From: Lepas anatifera
Taxonomy: Eukaryota > Arthropoda > Thecostraca > Lepadidae
Reading direction: 5' to 3'
Assembly: GCA_034440635.1 (NCBI GenBank)
Contig: JAOTON010001930.1
Coordinates: 431,501-495,500, forward strand
DNA: 64,000 bases
A program made the translations under genes and the position numbers. How positions within the stretch are numbered: position 1 is the stretch's first letter; the number at the start of each line of letters is the position of its first letter. The notes beneath the pieces are model-generated. The model worked only from the letters and a program-made list of their open reading frames with translations, searched no databases and was not told the DNA's origin. This document shows, piece by piece, positions 43,192-55,200 of this stretch.

Positions 43192-44831
43192 ATGGCTACA
43201 CTTGTGAATAAGCTGGCTGATGGTGATCTATGTTGCATGTTTGGGGCTGATGCGGACCCGCTAGATAAAATCCGATGTCGCTTGCACTTGGCACAGCGTC
43301 TTCGTACTACTAATATAACAAAATGAATCAACAGACAGAACGTTTTGAAGACATCGGGGCAAATGATGCACCCTACCCGGCAACACCGCGAAAACATGTC
43401 TTCCGCACGACGTAGTGGGAACATATCTAATTTAAGCATACGCTGGCTGAATAGGAGGTTGATATTTCCAACATGTTCTGGTCATGCAGGAACAGTAAAT
43501 ATTTTTAGAGAGCACTGAAGCCATACAATTTATTTTTGTACTCGTTCATTTAATATTGTTCTTCTCATTCAAAATAACTATAAGTTTACTAAATTTAATG
43601 TTTCATTGACTTTGAACGATGAAATGTTGTTTCAAAATTCTCTTGTAAATTAGTTTACTTCTTGGGATTTCCTCAATAGATTGGAATTTATCGGAAAATA
43701 TGTTACTCCATAACTTAAGGGCCAATCAAGGGGTCGTGAAACCGCGGTAATTTATATTTGAGAATAGTTGATCTAGCAGATGGTTCTTCTTACCTCACGA
43801 TATCCCAATTCCTTGAGGCAAAACAAATTTTGTATGGCTTCAGGGAGCTGACCAATGTGGAATTTATTTAACTATAATTAACATTTGCGTTTTCGTGAGC
43901 TAGGACACTTTGAGGATCAAATACTTTTAAAAACTCGTTCTAAGCTTCCAGGGAGATATATTCTATCAATGAGTCGAACGTCTTTTTTTGGAGAATGTTA
44001 GTTTTGTAAAGTTGAGATGAGTAATTCACACTCCAGATGAGACAGAAATAGTTACGGTAAGGTTGGATTCGTGCATTGTAAACGAGAAGTGCTATACAAT
44101 CTGATATTAAGTATTGAATCCTATAAATAATGCAAATGTTTCGGCTTGTTATTTTCTAAATATTATTTAGATGCCCGGGGAACACGGGCTTATCGTTCCT
44201 TATCGAAAATCATCCCCAGATACTTAATCGCCTCTTTTTCTTCAACAGCATGCTGGCCTATTTTCATGTTTAAATGAAATTTTTGGAATAAGGAAAGTTA
44301 TTATGTGGTCCTTTTGTACTAAAAACTCATCAAATATACATGATGATATTTTAGAAATGTTTTCCATCTTACCCATAAAACGTACCATTCTAAGGCGATT
44401 TGTGATGGGTTCATAATGATGTCTTTAAACGTGGTGACGCGCCAACGACCTGAAACCTAATCATTTTGTGTCCATTTGTAGTTAAAGTCTCGGAGTTCCC
44501 ACAAAAGAAATAGGAGAGTAACACCAGACCCCCAGCAGCTGATTACAATCATGCGAGTGCTAGTGCTTTCCGAGGGCGCTTGGTTCGCTGAGGTGTTTGG
44601 TTGGCCGCGGTTTTGCTTTTGGTGAGGCATGACCCGATTATTCCTTCCTAGATTTGCCCCCTGACACAAGGAAGTCTCAGCTTTGAGATGAGAACCAGTT
44701 CAGAGGGTACAAAGAACTGCCAAGCATGCCTTTCTCTGGTATTGTGGTATGTAATTAATTATTAATTACAGTGGTGCAATACACACAATTCAACCTGATT
44801 ACTAGCTAATACACAACACATTGGTTACCAG
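43192..44831. other. No recognised gene
   Basis: AT-rich; nothing recognised. Confidence 0.55.
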
Positions 44832-44839
44832 TTACCTAC

Positions 44840-45071
44840 CATGGGCGGATCTAGAAAGAAAGAGGTGGCAAATTCCCCTCATCGACCCTCGACGCCCCCT
44901 AAAACGCGCCCTCGAAAGGTCGATAGCGCTCCCTCTGAAATATTTCTTCCCATCTTGCCTACTTCTTGCCAAAGATGGAAATATTGACGCCCCCACGAAA
45001 GGATTTTGCTACTACCTGATGTATGATGGCGCACCCTACCCTTTCAAACAGCAATCCTGGATCCGCCTATG
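44840..45071. mobile_element. hAT-type MITE, 232 bp (GGCGGATC ends)
   Basis: The ends read CATGGGCGGATCTAG and, in reverse complement, CATAGGCGGATCCAG. The flanks TTACCTAC (44832-44839) and CTACCTGC (45072-45079) agree at 6 of 8. Confidence 0.65.
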
Positions 45072-45079
45072 CTACCTGC

Positions 45080-45458
45080 TACCTACTCCTCCATATGCTG
45101 CTCTAAATTCTGAGCTGGTAGGCAACAGTGGCTTATGGGAGGAAGTCCAAGACTCCCACTGACCATCATCACCAAACCAGCATTGGCAGGGCACAGTGGC
45201 ACATCCTGGACTGAACTTGGAAAGGGGCAGCTGGGGTTCGAGCCTCCCCTGCCACAGCTTCGGAAAATCTTTTGCCGAACATTTGCTATAGGTATTCTAA
45301 CATTTCAGGAAGGGAGGGGCCTTAAGCTCCCTAGCTCCCCTGTATGCACCACTGGCAGGGCTGATGGAAAGGCCACTGTAGCGGACTTGCCGATGCTTCT
45401 TGAAAGCACGAAGCTCAGCATTGAAATGCATTCCCGATAACCACGCGTGGCACGTTTC
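45080..45458. other. No recognised gene
   Basis: Short overlapping frames only. Confidence 0.5.
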
Positions 45459-45466
45459 CTGGATGT

Positions 45467-45630
45467 CAGAGGCGGATGTAGAGGAAACTTTTGGGGACCA
45501 GCCAGGGAAATATCGAGAAAATTATAGTGCTTCTGAAGAAAACCGACCACAATCGGCTACAAATAGCTCCAACCTTGAGCGCCCTGAGGGAGGCATGACT
45601 GAATTTCTCGGCCCCCTGGATCCGCCTATG
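45467..45630. mobile_element. hAT-type MITE, 164 bp (GGCGGATC ends)
   Basis: The ends read CAGAGGCGGATGTAG and, in reverse complement, CATAGGCGGATCCAGGGGG. The flanks CTGGATGT (45459-45466) and CTGGATAG (45631-45638) agree at 6 of 8. Confidence 0.6.
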
Positions 45631-45809
45631 CTGGATAGGAATGTCATTACACTTTTCACTGCACTCAACTAAGAATTCAAGCCAAAAACAAATCTATCAT
45701 TATTAAAAAAACACCATCCCATTTGTTTCCTCCACTTTTTCTCCCCTTCCTGCGTAAAAAAGCATACTCGCCATGAAAACTTGTGTTATTACCAGATTAC
45801 AAAGAAACA

Positions 45810-46860
45810 TAACCCTATTTCCAACAGGAGGCAGATTCTGCCCACCCCTCAGGTTTTCCATAGTATCGAGGGTATGAGAAAGGCTCTTAAAATTTTGTGA
45901 CTTTTCTTAAAACTAAGTAGCGCGTGTTCCCCAAAAATTTTTGAAAATACATATGCGCAGGAGGCAGCGCTATGGCAAAAAAATTTGGGGGGTTTTATCC
46001 AGAAGCCGGGCATTTTCGCCTGCGTTGCGTTTATCCCACAATAAATCTGTATGTTACGAATTGGTGGCCGTTGTAATGTTTGAATGCTATTACTGAGATT
46101 TAGGATGACAGTTGATGTGTATTTTGATATAATTTTGGCCCTAAGCGGTTCCAGAAGCTCAAAATGGGGGGGCGTTCAATGTTATCCATCTGAACTCTTC
46201 CAAAGTAAATAGACTGCGTACAGAATGTTCGGGAGCGGTAAACATAGCCATGCATTGATCCCATATGTGTATTATATGATTTATACGTAATTAGCGGGTT
46301 CACTCGCACTTAAGTTCATTTTAGTGTGTGTGCGTTGAATGGGACAAAATATTGTAAATATACATTTATTTCTGACACCAAATGAGATTTTGGATGACGG
46401 TTGATGTGCATTTCGATATATTTTGGCCATAGGCGGTTCCAGGATCTCAAAATAGGGGGGTCTAAAGTTGTATCTATTCGAACTCTTCCGAAGTGAATAA
46501 ACTGCCTACAAGAAGGGACGGGAGGGTAAAAATAAGGATTTATTGATCCCATCCTTGTATTATATAATAGAATGATATCTTAGGCGTGCTCAGGCACCGT
46601 AATTAGGGGCTCACTAACTTTCGAGCGTATTTTAGTGCTGTGTCCGCATTGAATTGGGCAGAGCATCGTAGATATGCATCTAGTTCTAAAAAACAAATGG
46701 ACACAATGCATCCAGAGGCTGACCCAGCAGTGTTCCCCGGGTAGGCCAGGGGTGGATAAAGGCGGGTAATTTAAAAAGTAGCCATGCCTGAAAGGTGGGG
46801 TAATTTGGGTGTTACCACACTTTTTTGTCTCCCTGAATCCGCCCCTAAAATATTTTTGGC
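45810..46860 (+). repeat. Dispersed repeat R4, copies 2 and 3 in tandem
   Basis: It aligns with 28958-29505. A segment around 46090-46170 recurs at 46383-46460 (GGATGAC(A/G)GTTGATGTG, GCGGTTCCAG, CTCAAAAT), so about 290 bp is tandemly duplicated. The right part matches 30885-31060. Confidence 0.65.
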
Positions 46861-47643
46861 ATTTGAGCACCTTGCTTGACATCAGATATATCGCACTGTA
46901 TCTGGCGTGTGCATTTCTTCAAAAATACGTGAAAAAATATCACATAATTTCCCCAAATTGCTGACCCTAGAACAGTCCTTGAATTTTGAATTCCGCCCAA
47001 ATGAGATATATGAACATTTCCAAGCAATTTCCTGTCAATATGTAGACGGTCCGCAGTGTTGCGAGTGTGTAGGCCGAGTGCCAATGCCGAATACTCTCCA
47101 CTTGAACTCCGATTCCGTAAGACCAGTCCGAAAGTAGGCGTGTTAAACTGGCATGCTGTATTTGAAGGCATCGGACAAAGTCATCGCAGCAACTGCGACT
47201 CCATGGCTAAGTCCAGTCGAGGGACAAAGTCCCGGGACAAATGTCCCACCCCGGTGAAAATAAAATATTCTCACCAAAAAGCACAACAGTCAAAACTAAC
47301 CATGAAAACATACTAGCGGACAAACAATTAAAGATAAAACATCGACAGGAAATCCAAGTACGACGGCGATAGCAGAAAAATATATAGAAATTCAAACTCA
47401 TCACAAGTTTGAATCTACCACAGGTGAAACCTCAATCCAGAGAAATAAAGGCACAACACCGAACAAGGTTATGATACTATTAGAAGTTGCTTTAAATTAT
47501 TTCAATTATCAATTTAAATATTTTCAACTTAGTTCAACTCACGTCCCGGTTGAGGAAATGATGCACGGATAGAAGACACGCAGGTCCGTCTCGCTCACAG
47601 TCTCGACAGGAAATGAGTCATGGGTCACCGCACGACCCGGCAC
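46861..47643. other. No recognised gene
   Basis: Nothing recognised. Confidence 0.5.
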
Positions 47644-47657
47644 TGGAAAATGATTGA

Positions 47658-47841
47658 TAATAATAATTGTTGGGGTTTAACGACGCACCAACTGCCAGGG
47701 TCATACGGCGTCGCCAACTCTCACCCTGTTGGGAGGGATTTTGGGGATCAGATCGACTTATTCAGAGGCTCCGCCGGGACTTGAACCCGGGACCGGTGGC
47801 TTAGAAGACAAGGGTGCTATCCACTAAGCCACCTCATCCCC
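47658..47841 (-). mobile_element. Arg-headed SINE with perfect target duplication
   Basis: It is flanked by TGGAAAATGATTGA (47644-47657 and 47842-47855). The head, common body and (ATT)n tail are all intact. This is the best-preserved copy in the window. Confidence 0.92.
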
Positions 47842-47855
47842 TGGAAAATGATTGA

Positions 47856-48764
47856 CAAGCAAGGCCTAATACAAACTTCCTAAACACGCTCGGATTTAAT
47901 AACTACAGAAATTTAACTATAACTTTATATTAGTCATAATACTCATCACTTAAATAAATTCCTAAAAGTCAAATAACAAATTACAAACTAGTGACCGGAA
48001 GAGAGGTCACGCCGCTCTGCCATCTGCCGTGTGGCAGGAGCATTGGCTAACAGGTACAGCGCCATCTACAACAGACGTACTACAGGGCAGTGAGGTACTG
48101 CTCACTCGCGGTCGGGTCAAAAGTAGGCTATCTACACTCCATCCCGTCAACGGAAGAAAAAGAAAGAGGAAAACATCGGGCATCCACATTCCACCCCACC
48201 AACGAAAGAAGAGAAACAGATGCCAAAATCAACGCTTTGCAATTAGACTCAGAATCAAACTACAGCACGATATACGGAAAAAGAAAAACATCGCGATGAC
48301 TTCAAACATGATGTCGAACATGCCACAAAACCACGACGCTCACCTTGCTGTGCCTTTGTCAGTTGCGTTATCACGATCGGTCTATGGATCACTTTCCAGC
48401 TAAGACCATCAGAGTCAGACTAGACTTAGTCAAAACCAGCCTTCAGAGTGAAAAATACAAAAAAAATTGAAAGAGCAGCAAAAATAGGTGTGTCAATTTT
48501 TGTCTACAACCATTAAGGTAAGCTGTGAGGAGAAAACCATCACTGTAGCGGAAGCCCACAGTATCCGCAAAGCATCAACGGATCTGAATAATAATTGCAC
48601 TAAGAACGCAGCCAAAGAATTATGCTGGCAGAAATGTTTACTGAATAAATCCACAATTCTTACGTAACTGTTTCAGAGTAACCCTCAGCTACTAGCAGAC
48701 TTACTTAAACCATCTCAAAGTATCAGATATCATCCAGCACCCGAAAGAATCACCTCCACCCGGC
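47856..48764. other. No confident gene
   Basis: A 124-codon basic frame (48029-48403) has no recognised domain and is not supported by context. Confidence 0.45.
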
Positions 48765-51550
48765 ATTTCATTTCATTTCATTTCATTTATTTGCTCAATC
48801 ATCCACGGGACACCCCATTTAAGGATAAAGTCAGCGTGCTAAAATAAAACAAAGCTGAGGGTAAAACACTGCAAAAACAGTAACAGCTCATTCGGTCATC
48901 TCACAGCTTAAACCACTACAATGACGAGACATAAGATATGAGACTTTGGCGATACGAGTTCAGGGTGTCGTAAAACAGGTCAGTTCCCGGGCGTTGTTGA
49001 ATAAAAGCATTTACCACCCGGGGAAGTCTCACAAACAGTCCTTCCTTAATGGTGTTCACCCGTGCATATGGAACGTGTAGAAGTGTCTGATGTCTAAAAG
49101 CCCGCCCTGGGGTGCACAGGTAAAATGAGTGAAGTAAAAATGGTGAGTTTATCCTACCATTGAAAATACTGCGAATGAACATGAGATCGTGTTGTGTCCT
49201 TCGCGTTCGAAGTGTAACGAGGTTGAAGTGCCTGAGCAAATCGCAGTATGATAGTGATGGTGATTGTGTCTGGATGTATGAGTTGATCCACAGTAAAAAT
49301 TTGTGTTGCATCCGCTCAATACGATCTGTGTGCACCGCAGCTGCCCCTCCCCAAATGGTGCTGCAGTATTCCAGCACAGATCGAACATGAGCATTGTAGG
49401 ATACAAACACTGATTTGGCGTTGAAATATCTTCTACTCTTAATGATTTGAAATGATCTTATCAGTACACCGAGGGCCCTATTGGCTCGCATGATAATGCC
49501 GTCGACGTGAGGTCCGAAAGTGAGTTTTCTGTCCAAAACAACTCCCAAATCTCGAATAGTTTCTTCTTGCTCCAAACTTGTACTTCCGATGAAATAGGTT
49601 GATTTTAGAGGCCTGGTTTTTAGCGTCATGGTAAAGGTTTTGCACTTGGCCGGATTCAAATTTAGTTTCCAGGAGTTCGACCACTCGCACAGCCTTTGCA
49701 AGTCAGCCTGAAGGAGAGAGGCATCGGCTGCGCAGGTGACCTTTCGGAATAACTTCACGTCGTCGGCAAACATCAGGCAAGAGGAGGTCATGTTATCAGG
49801 GAGATCGTTGATGAAGAGCGAGAAAAGCAGCGGAGATAACAGCCCTCCTTCAGGAATGCCTGAGGGAACCCGACACCAGTCTGAGCACTTGCCGTTCAGA
49901 ATCACACGCTGATGTCTGTTTTGTAAGTAAGAAGAAAACCAATTGAGAGCTGAGCCAGAAACGTTGAAGGAGTTTTTCAGTTTGTATATCAGGAGTGAGT
50001 GGTTCACACTTTGAAAGGCCGCAGTGTAATCGGTATATATGCAGTCTGTTTGAAAGCCTTCCGAAATAGAGTCCCAGGCAGTGCTTAGCATAGTTGCCAG
50101 GTTTGTAGCGCATGATCGTTTGGGCACGAAACCATGTTGTGATAAAGATAAAACTGGGCTAACATGCTGAAATAAACACGAGTACAACACTTTTTCTAAA
50201 ACTTTCCCAAACAGTGGAATGAGGGACACCGATCGGTAGTTTTTCGGGTCTTTGGAGTTTCCCTTTTTAAAAATGGGCACAACGTTCGCCTCCTTCCACC
50301 GCTTGGGAAATGTTCCCTGCGTCAGTGACATCATACAAATCTTAAACAACGGTGTGACAAGTTCGTTGCAACATTCGTGAATAATGCGAGCGCTGATTCC
50401 ATCGGGTCCGCATGCTTTGTTCACAGGAATACTTTCTAATATTGTTTTCACGATTTCCGGATTGCACTCTATGGCGGACAGCACCGGCATGTTATATGCC
50501 GGACCCTGAGGGAAGAACGTCACTTCGGGCTCAGTAAACTTTGCGGCAAAAGTACGGTTCAGCAGATTGGCTTTTGCTGTATCATCGGCTATATCGGTCT
50601 GGCCGTCACGCAGGACGGGTGTCCCCTTCTTTCCCCCTTTCAGGCTTTTAAGAAACAACCAAAAGCGTTTGGGATTCGCACCGAAATCATACGTAAGTCC
50701 TAGTAAATAATCACTATATTTTTTACCGGACAGTTCTTTGAAAAGGCGACGCTTGTCACGAGAGTCAGTAACAATTGCCTCGTTGTCATTCTCGGCACGA
50801 TGGCGTTTCATTCTTCTGAAAGCAGCCTCCTTCTCTGCCAAACAATGCCTTAAGTTACGATCAAACCACGGTGGATACTGCCGTTTTATATGCACTGTCG
50901 GAATATGGTCGGCAATGGCGGCTTCAAAAAGGCTGTAGAACATTTCCACCGCATCATCGACAGGCATGTTGTCCAAAACTGACCACGGCAGAAGATCTAG
51001 TGTTCTCCTCAGTCCACCGAAGTCAGCATGTTTGTAATTAAAAGCTTCAGTTCTGGTCACGAGAGGAACAGAAGTCTTCACTTCATGAACAGAGCACACG
51101 ATCTCTGAATGATCTGAGTCAAACACCCCTTCTCTCACTGTGGTCTCTATGAGCGGGAGTGTTGAGAGTACCAGGTCTAGGGTGTTGTCGCCACGGGTCG
51201 GCTGAGTCACGTGCTGGTGAAGGCCAGTCAGCGCACAGCTGTCCAGGAAGCTGGATATACGGCGACTCGGTCTCGTCACCGCTGCTGTTGCCCCAGCAGA
51301 AGCCTCCGACAAGGACCATCTGATGCCTGGAAGACTGAAGTCACCAACTGCTATGAGATGGTGCTGTGGATATTGATGTGTAACATCTTACAGGACACTC
51401 ATTGTTCTTTCCAGAACTCCTCCGTCCGGTTCCGGCTTACAATAGCACACAGCAACTATCAGTCCAGGTGATGTTTTTATTTTGAAAATTAGCGTTTCAG
51501 AGCCATGTTTCACTTTGCCGAGGAGGTCTGTCAAACCATTGAAATTGGAC
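48765..51550 (-). mobile_element. CR1/L2-like LINE, 5'-truncated
   Basis: Read on the minus strand: partial endonuclease, long reverse-transcriptase frame, short 3' UTR and a tail of repeated TGAAA units (plus-strand ATTTC repeats at 48765-48790). The left part of the endonuclease is missing beyond about 51550, so it is a truncated copy. There is no RNase H, separating it from the I-group LINE at 34900. Target duplications were not identified. Confidence 0.85.
48916..51312 (-). CDS. LINE reverse transcriptase polyprotein (C-terminal 798 codons)
   Basis: This uninterrupted frame covers the endonuclease C-terminus (DNTLDLVLS, SDH at residues 66-68), a linker, the reverse transcriptase and a C-terminal domain. 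RT landmarks are KACGPDGIS (299-307), NVVPIFKKGNSKDPKNYRSV (343-362), motif A YTDYTAAFQSVNH with Asp428, motif B SGIPEGGLLSPLLF and the FADD active site (515-518). The usual second Asp of motif A (F-D) is Gln here (F-Q). The frame is also open upstream to an in-frame TAA at 51388-51390, beyond which endonuclease coding resumes (LIVAVCYCKPEPDGG), so the element has at least one nonsense codon. It is likely not translated as such, but it is far less decayed than its neighbours. Confidence 0.8.
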   Translation of the reverse strand: MSEASAGATAAVTRPSRRISSFLDSCALTGLHQHVTQPTRGDNTLDLVLSTLPLIETTVREGVFDSDHSEIVCSVHEVKTSVPLVTRTEAFNYKHADFGGLRRTLDLLPWSVLDNMPVDDAVEMFYSLFEAAIADHIPTVHIKRQYPPWFDRNLRHCLAEKEAAFRRMKRHRAENDNEAIVTDSRDKRRLFKELSGKKYSDYLLGLTYDFGANPKRFWLFLKSLKGGKKGTPVLRDGQTDIADDTAKANLLNRTFAAKFTEPEVTFFPQGPAYNMPVLSAIECNPEIVKTILESIPVNKACGPDGISARIIHECCNELVTPLFKICMMSLTQGTFPKRWKEANVVPIFKKGNSKDPKNYRSVSLIPLFGKVLEKVLYSCLFQHVSPVLSLSQHGFVPKRSCATNLATMLSTAWDSISEGFQTDCIYTDYTAAFQSVNHSLLIYKLKNSFNVSGSALNWFSSYLQNRHQRVILNGKCSDWCRVPSGIPEGGLLSPLLFSLFINDLPDNMTSSCLMFADDVKLFRKVTCAADASLLQADLQRLCEWSNSWKLNLNPAKCKTFTMTLKTRPLKSTYFIGSTSLEQEETIRDLGVVLDRKLTFGPHVDGIIMRANRALGVLIRSFQIIKSRRYFNAKSVFVSYNAHVRSVLEYCSTIWGGAAAVHTDRIERMQHKFLLWINSYIQTQSPSLSYCDLLRHFNLVTLRTRRTQHDLMFIRSIFNGRINSPFLLHSFYLCTPGRAFRHQTLLHVPYARVNTIKEGLFVRLPRVVNAFIQQRPGTDLFYDTLNSYRQSLISYVSSL

Positions 51551-52149
51551 CACTTAATGAAGCAGAATTAAAGTGCAGGGGTCTAAAAACTTGCCGATCT
51601 ACCTACGCCATCGGCGACCCTATCATCTTTTGGTTGGCGACCCAGCAACCGTCTCAAACTCTGATTCCATCTGTTTTCCTATGATTTTAGCTTCCACCAT
51701 CCACTCCTGCTTCTAAATATGCTTACCCTCTCCACTGTCTTCACCCGTCATCGTAATACATACAGTGCCCATCAAAATCTATTGGATGAAGTCTGCCAGT
51801 TCCTTTGGCCAAGAATGGGCAGAATCTACTTCGACAAAGAGCCAAGTTAGCCTTCGTTTCCCTGCTTGTTTGGCGTTTCTGAAAGACAGCTTGGCTACAA
51901 CGGGGCATCTTTGGCCGATTACATCTGGTATCATCACCGCCCTTAGTTGCTGCTAGTCTGTGCTAGTTATGTTTCTTCTTATTACAATTTTTGGTTCCAA
52001 TTTGATGAAAAACGACTGAAATCACCTGGTACTTTAGATGATGCCATCTCCCTGTACCGTATTTATGTACTATTTTTAAGTTCAAACTAGAATGTACTAG
52101 AATCTGTCACGAGTCGGTACCAAGTCGGTGATTTTCATTTTTTTCAATA
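51551..52149. other. No recognised gene
   Basis: Nothing recognised. Confidence 0.5.
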
Positions 52150-52209
52150 GGCGACCAATGGGCGACCAAGTCGGCCGAAACCGCCGACTTGCGTGGTCGC
52201 CTGGTCGCC
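52150..52209. repeat. Imperfect hairpin of GGCGACCA units
   Basis: Two GGCGACCA units and AGTCGG on the left face CCGACTT and two TGGTCGCC units on the right across a short loop. It may be the end of a foldback or MITE. Confidence 0.55.
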
Positions 52210-55200
52210 GGTGGTCGCCCTGGTACATTTTCGGTGTCTGCGGCCTTCAGAACGAGTGCGGCGCGGGCTGCCGCTAATATTTTTGTATTCTTGGAAGCAG
52301 TGGGCGCCGTTTTTGACGACTGGTGTTCAATTTGTTAAATCCAAGGGGCTAAATCAAGATGCGCGTTTATCATAGACGGTCCGTGCAATCTAGGTGGGTT
52401 TCAGTTTTGGAGTCTACTTGCAATGTTTCCTTGTTTTGCTTTATCGCGGAAAGTCTCAGAACGGAAAAAAACTTGAATACAAGTGGTGCATGTTTAAACC
52501 CTTTTCAACCACAATCACGCTAAAATATCATCGTAAACATTGTTGTATAGTCACACATTCCCAAGGGCGTGGATTTCCTAAATGATTTTTGGGGTGCCTA
52601 ATTATGAGACTATCCTGATCCATAACAAGTAAACTGTTTTTGCTACCACCATGTTCTTGCCTTATACCTACCAGTGTGCAAAGTACGGCATTTTCGTCGA
52701 GATCTTGTCGGTGTGAGTGCCCATGGAGACAGGACCGACTGGTGCAAATTTTATCAACCTGGTGCAAACTTGCGAGGTTAGTGACACTTAAACTAAACAA
52801 ATAATGGCTGAATGGCTATTAAGACACAGGATGGGGCCTTATAAAAATTCCTTAACTAACTGACTAATGATTGAGGTAGCATTGCATTGTAGGGGTAGAA
52901 ATGGGTGCATTTTTTGCCTGGTATGTGCCAGATTGGTGCGAATTTTTGGAGGCTGGTGGTGCGAGAATTTTAGATGGCTGGTGCGACTCGTCTGGCATGC
53001 TGCCGTACTTTGCAGACTGGGCCTTATAGCTGGACATATAACTGGGTGACCAAGTAGGCCTGTTATTTATAAATTTTAAAGTCCCTGAAATGAGAAACAG
53101 GAAAATTTTAAGGATGCTCTTAGTAGGCGCAGAAAATAACTTGAGCTTTCATTTGGGGTGCCACAGCAGTGACAGGTCCAAGGGATCCCTGAACTCAAGT
53201 TCAGGACCCCTTAAGTTTGAAAGGATTAAGGGCGGCCTGAGGAAAAGGGTACCCCAAAACTTATTAAACCAGGTCTGTGAGGCAGAAAATACCTTGCTAC
53301 TGCCCCCACCACCAGAATACAAATGATGGGGCTACAGATGGAGTTTTGAAGTTTAGAAGTTGTGAAAAATGGCATTAAAGGTGCTGAAAACAGGTTTTGT
53401 TGTGCTAGGTTGGCTCGCATCATGTTCTGTATGGCCATATGTCTTGGTCTGTATATATTATTATCTCAAGTGGCAATAGAAATCAAATAATAAAAAACTT
53501 TTTTATTGTTTCACTAGGTATCTATTAATTGATTTTGTATATGACTAGTGTTTTATTTACACAGATGCATCAAGAAATGTGAATGATCATAATAAACATG
53601 TTGAGCTTCAATATTTGAAGCAGGGTTTAAAGTATGATTTCCTGTTTCTGCTTCAAAGATAAATGTCCTCTAAAATTTTAAGAACAGAAATAAGCCAGGT
53701 AGAAAGAACAAAAGTTTGTTTCATGGCCTAAGATATTGTTCTGGAAAATGGTCTCATGCATTCCCATAATTGAGAATGGGTGTTCCCATCTATGGGTCAA
53801 GCATTCCCATTTATGGCACTGTTACCATTTTTAAGTCACACCAACCACAGTTTTCTCCCACTGATTGATGATGATAGCCACCCTTTTGGGTGAAGTGTGC
53901 CCTTTTGGTTGATAGCATGCAATCTCGGAGGGCTGCCCCTTACTAAAATCCTAGATCCATCTCTGTGCATTGGTACCCCATAAGGGATATAAATGTGCAT
54001 TCCTGCACAACACAAATATGTAATAAACCATTTCCAATTTGCCAGAAGACTCCACTGCAAGGACAATGGTCCAATCCAAGTCTGCCAAACATAGAATAAG
54101 CTGTGTCTTTTGCACAGATGGATGCACACTGGGTGATCAGGGTGTGTGTGTATGTTTTTTAACTGACTGATTATATGCATCCAAGTTTCTGATAATATCT
54201 TGTATTTTTTGTCACAAGAAAGTTTAATCGTTTTGTTTTCTCTATTATGGATGAAATATGGAAGCACTGCCACAGAGGTACAGCAGAAATATCACAGAGA
54301 GATTGTGTCGACCACAAAAGAACAGGTTGCTGAAATGCAAACTGTTCTTCTCAGTACCAAATCCTGGTCCAAATAGGTCATCAGCAACTATTCTGGAAAC
54401 TTTTTCAGTCCTGATTATTAATGCTAAAATGCATCAATTAAGAGCTTTGGAAATAGTTATCATGGGAATGATGTCATGGAAAGAAAACAAGGTTATTCCC
54501 AAGAGACAGCATTGCTATTGTTTTGAGTAGAACCATGTTCAACAATGGAGCGAAAATTGGGCCTCATCTTAGCAATGGTTGATATTTTCCACTGCACTTC
54601 TGAGGAAATGTTGGCAATGAATAATGTTTGAATTATTTATTTGAAATGTTACAGGAATTTATATGATTTCTGGCGCCTCAAGGTGAAGAATCACAAGTAT
54701 TTCACGACGTATGTATGTACATGAAAACATTTTTCTCTAGTTAAATGAAACATCGGAACTGTTTCTGAGGCTCTTTTTAAGGTGCTGCAAACCCTTTTAT
54801 TTGTCTCTAAGATAAGGCCTAACAATTTTTCACATGGATGGACACAAAATAAAACCATTATTGATGAGAGAACAACAATGGTGCATCAATCATGGTTGTA
54901 TCTTGCTTGGTATAGAAGTGATGGGCGAAAATGTTAATGCCCAGGGGCGCTCCCACGGAATTTTTACAGGGGAACAGACCCGGGCTGGTGCAGGGGGGTG
55001 CGCTCCGGCCCTTCAGCATTGGCGGAAAGTGGCAACCGTTTGGCGACCTCTGACGGCTGCGATGACGTCAGGTCAACCATGCAACAGGACGGCTCCATGA
55101 TAAGTGGGTGGGGATTGTGACTCGGGTGGGATTTTTGTGTGTTCTCTTGCACTATCTGTGGGAGTAGGGCCATGAAACTCAGTTTTTCTGGTAGAGAAAT

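Noticed and set aside
48029..48403. 124-codon basic protein
   Set aside because: No domain, no paralogue, composition is Lys/Arg-rich by chance, and an overlapping frame is equally open.
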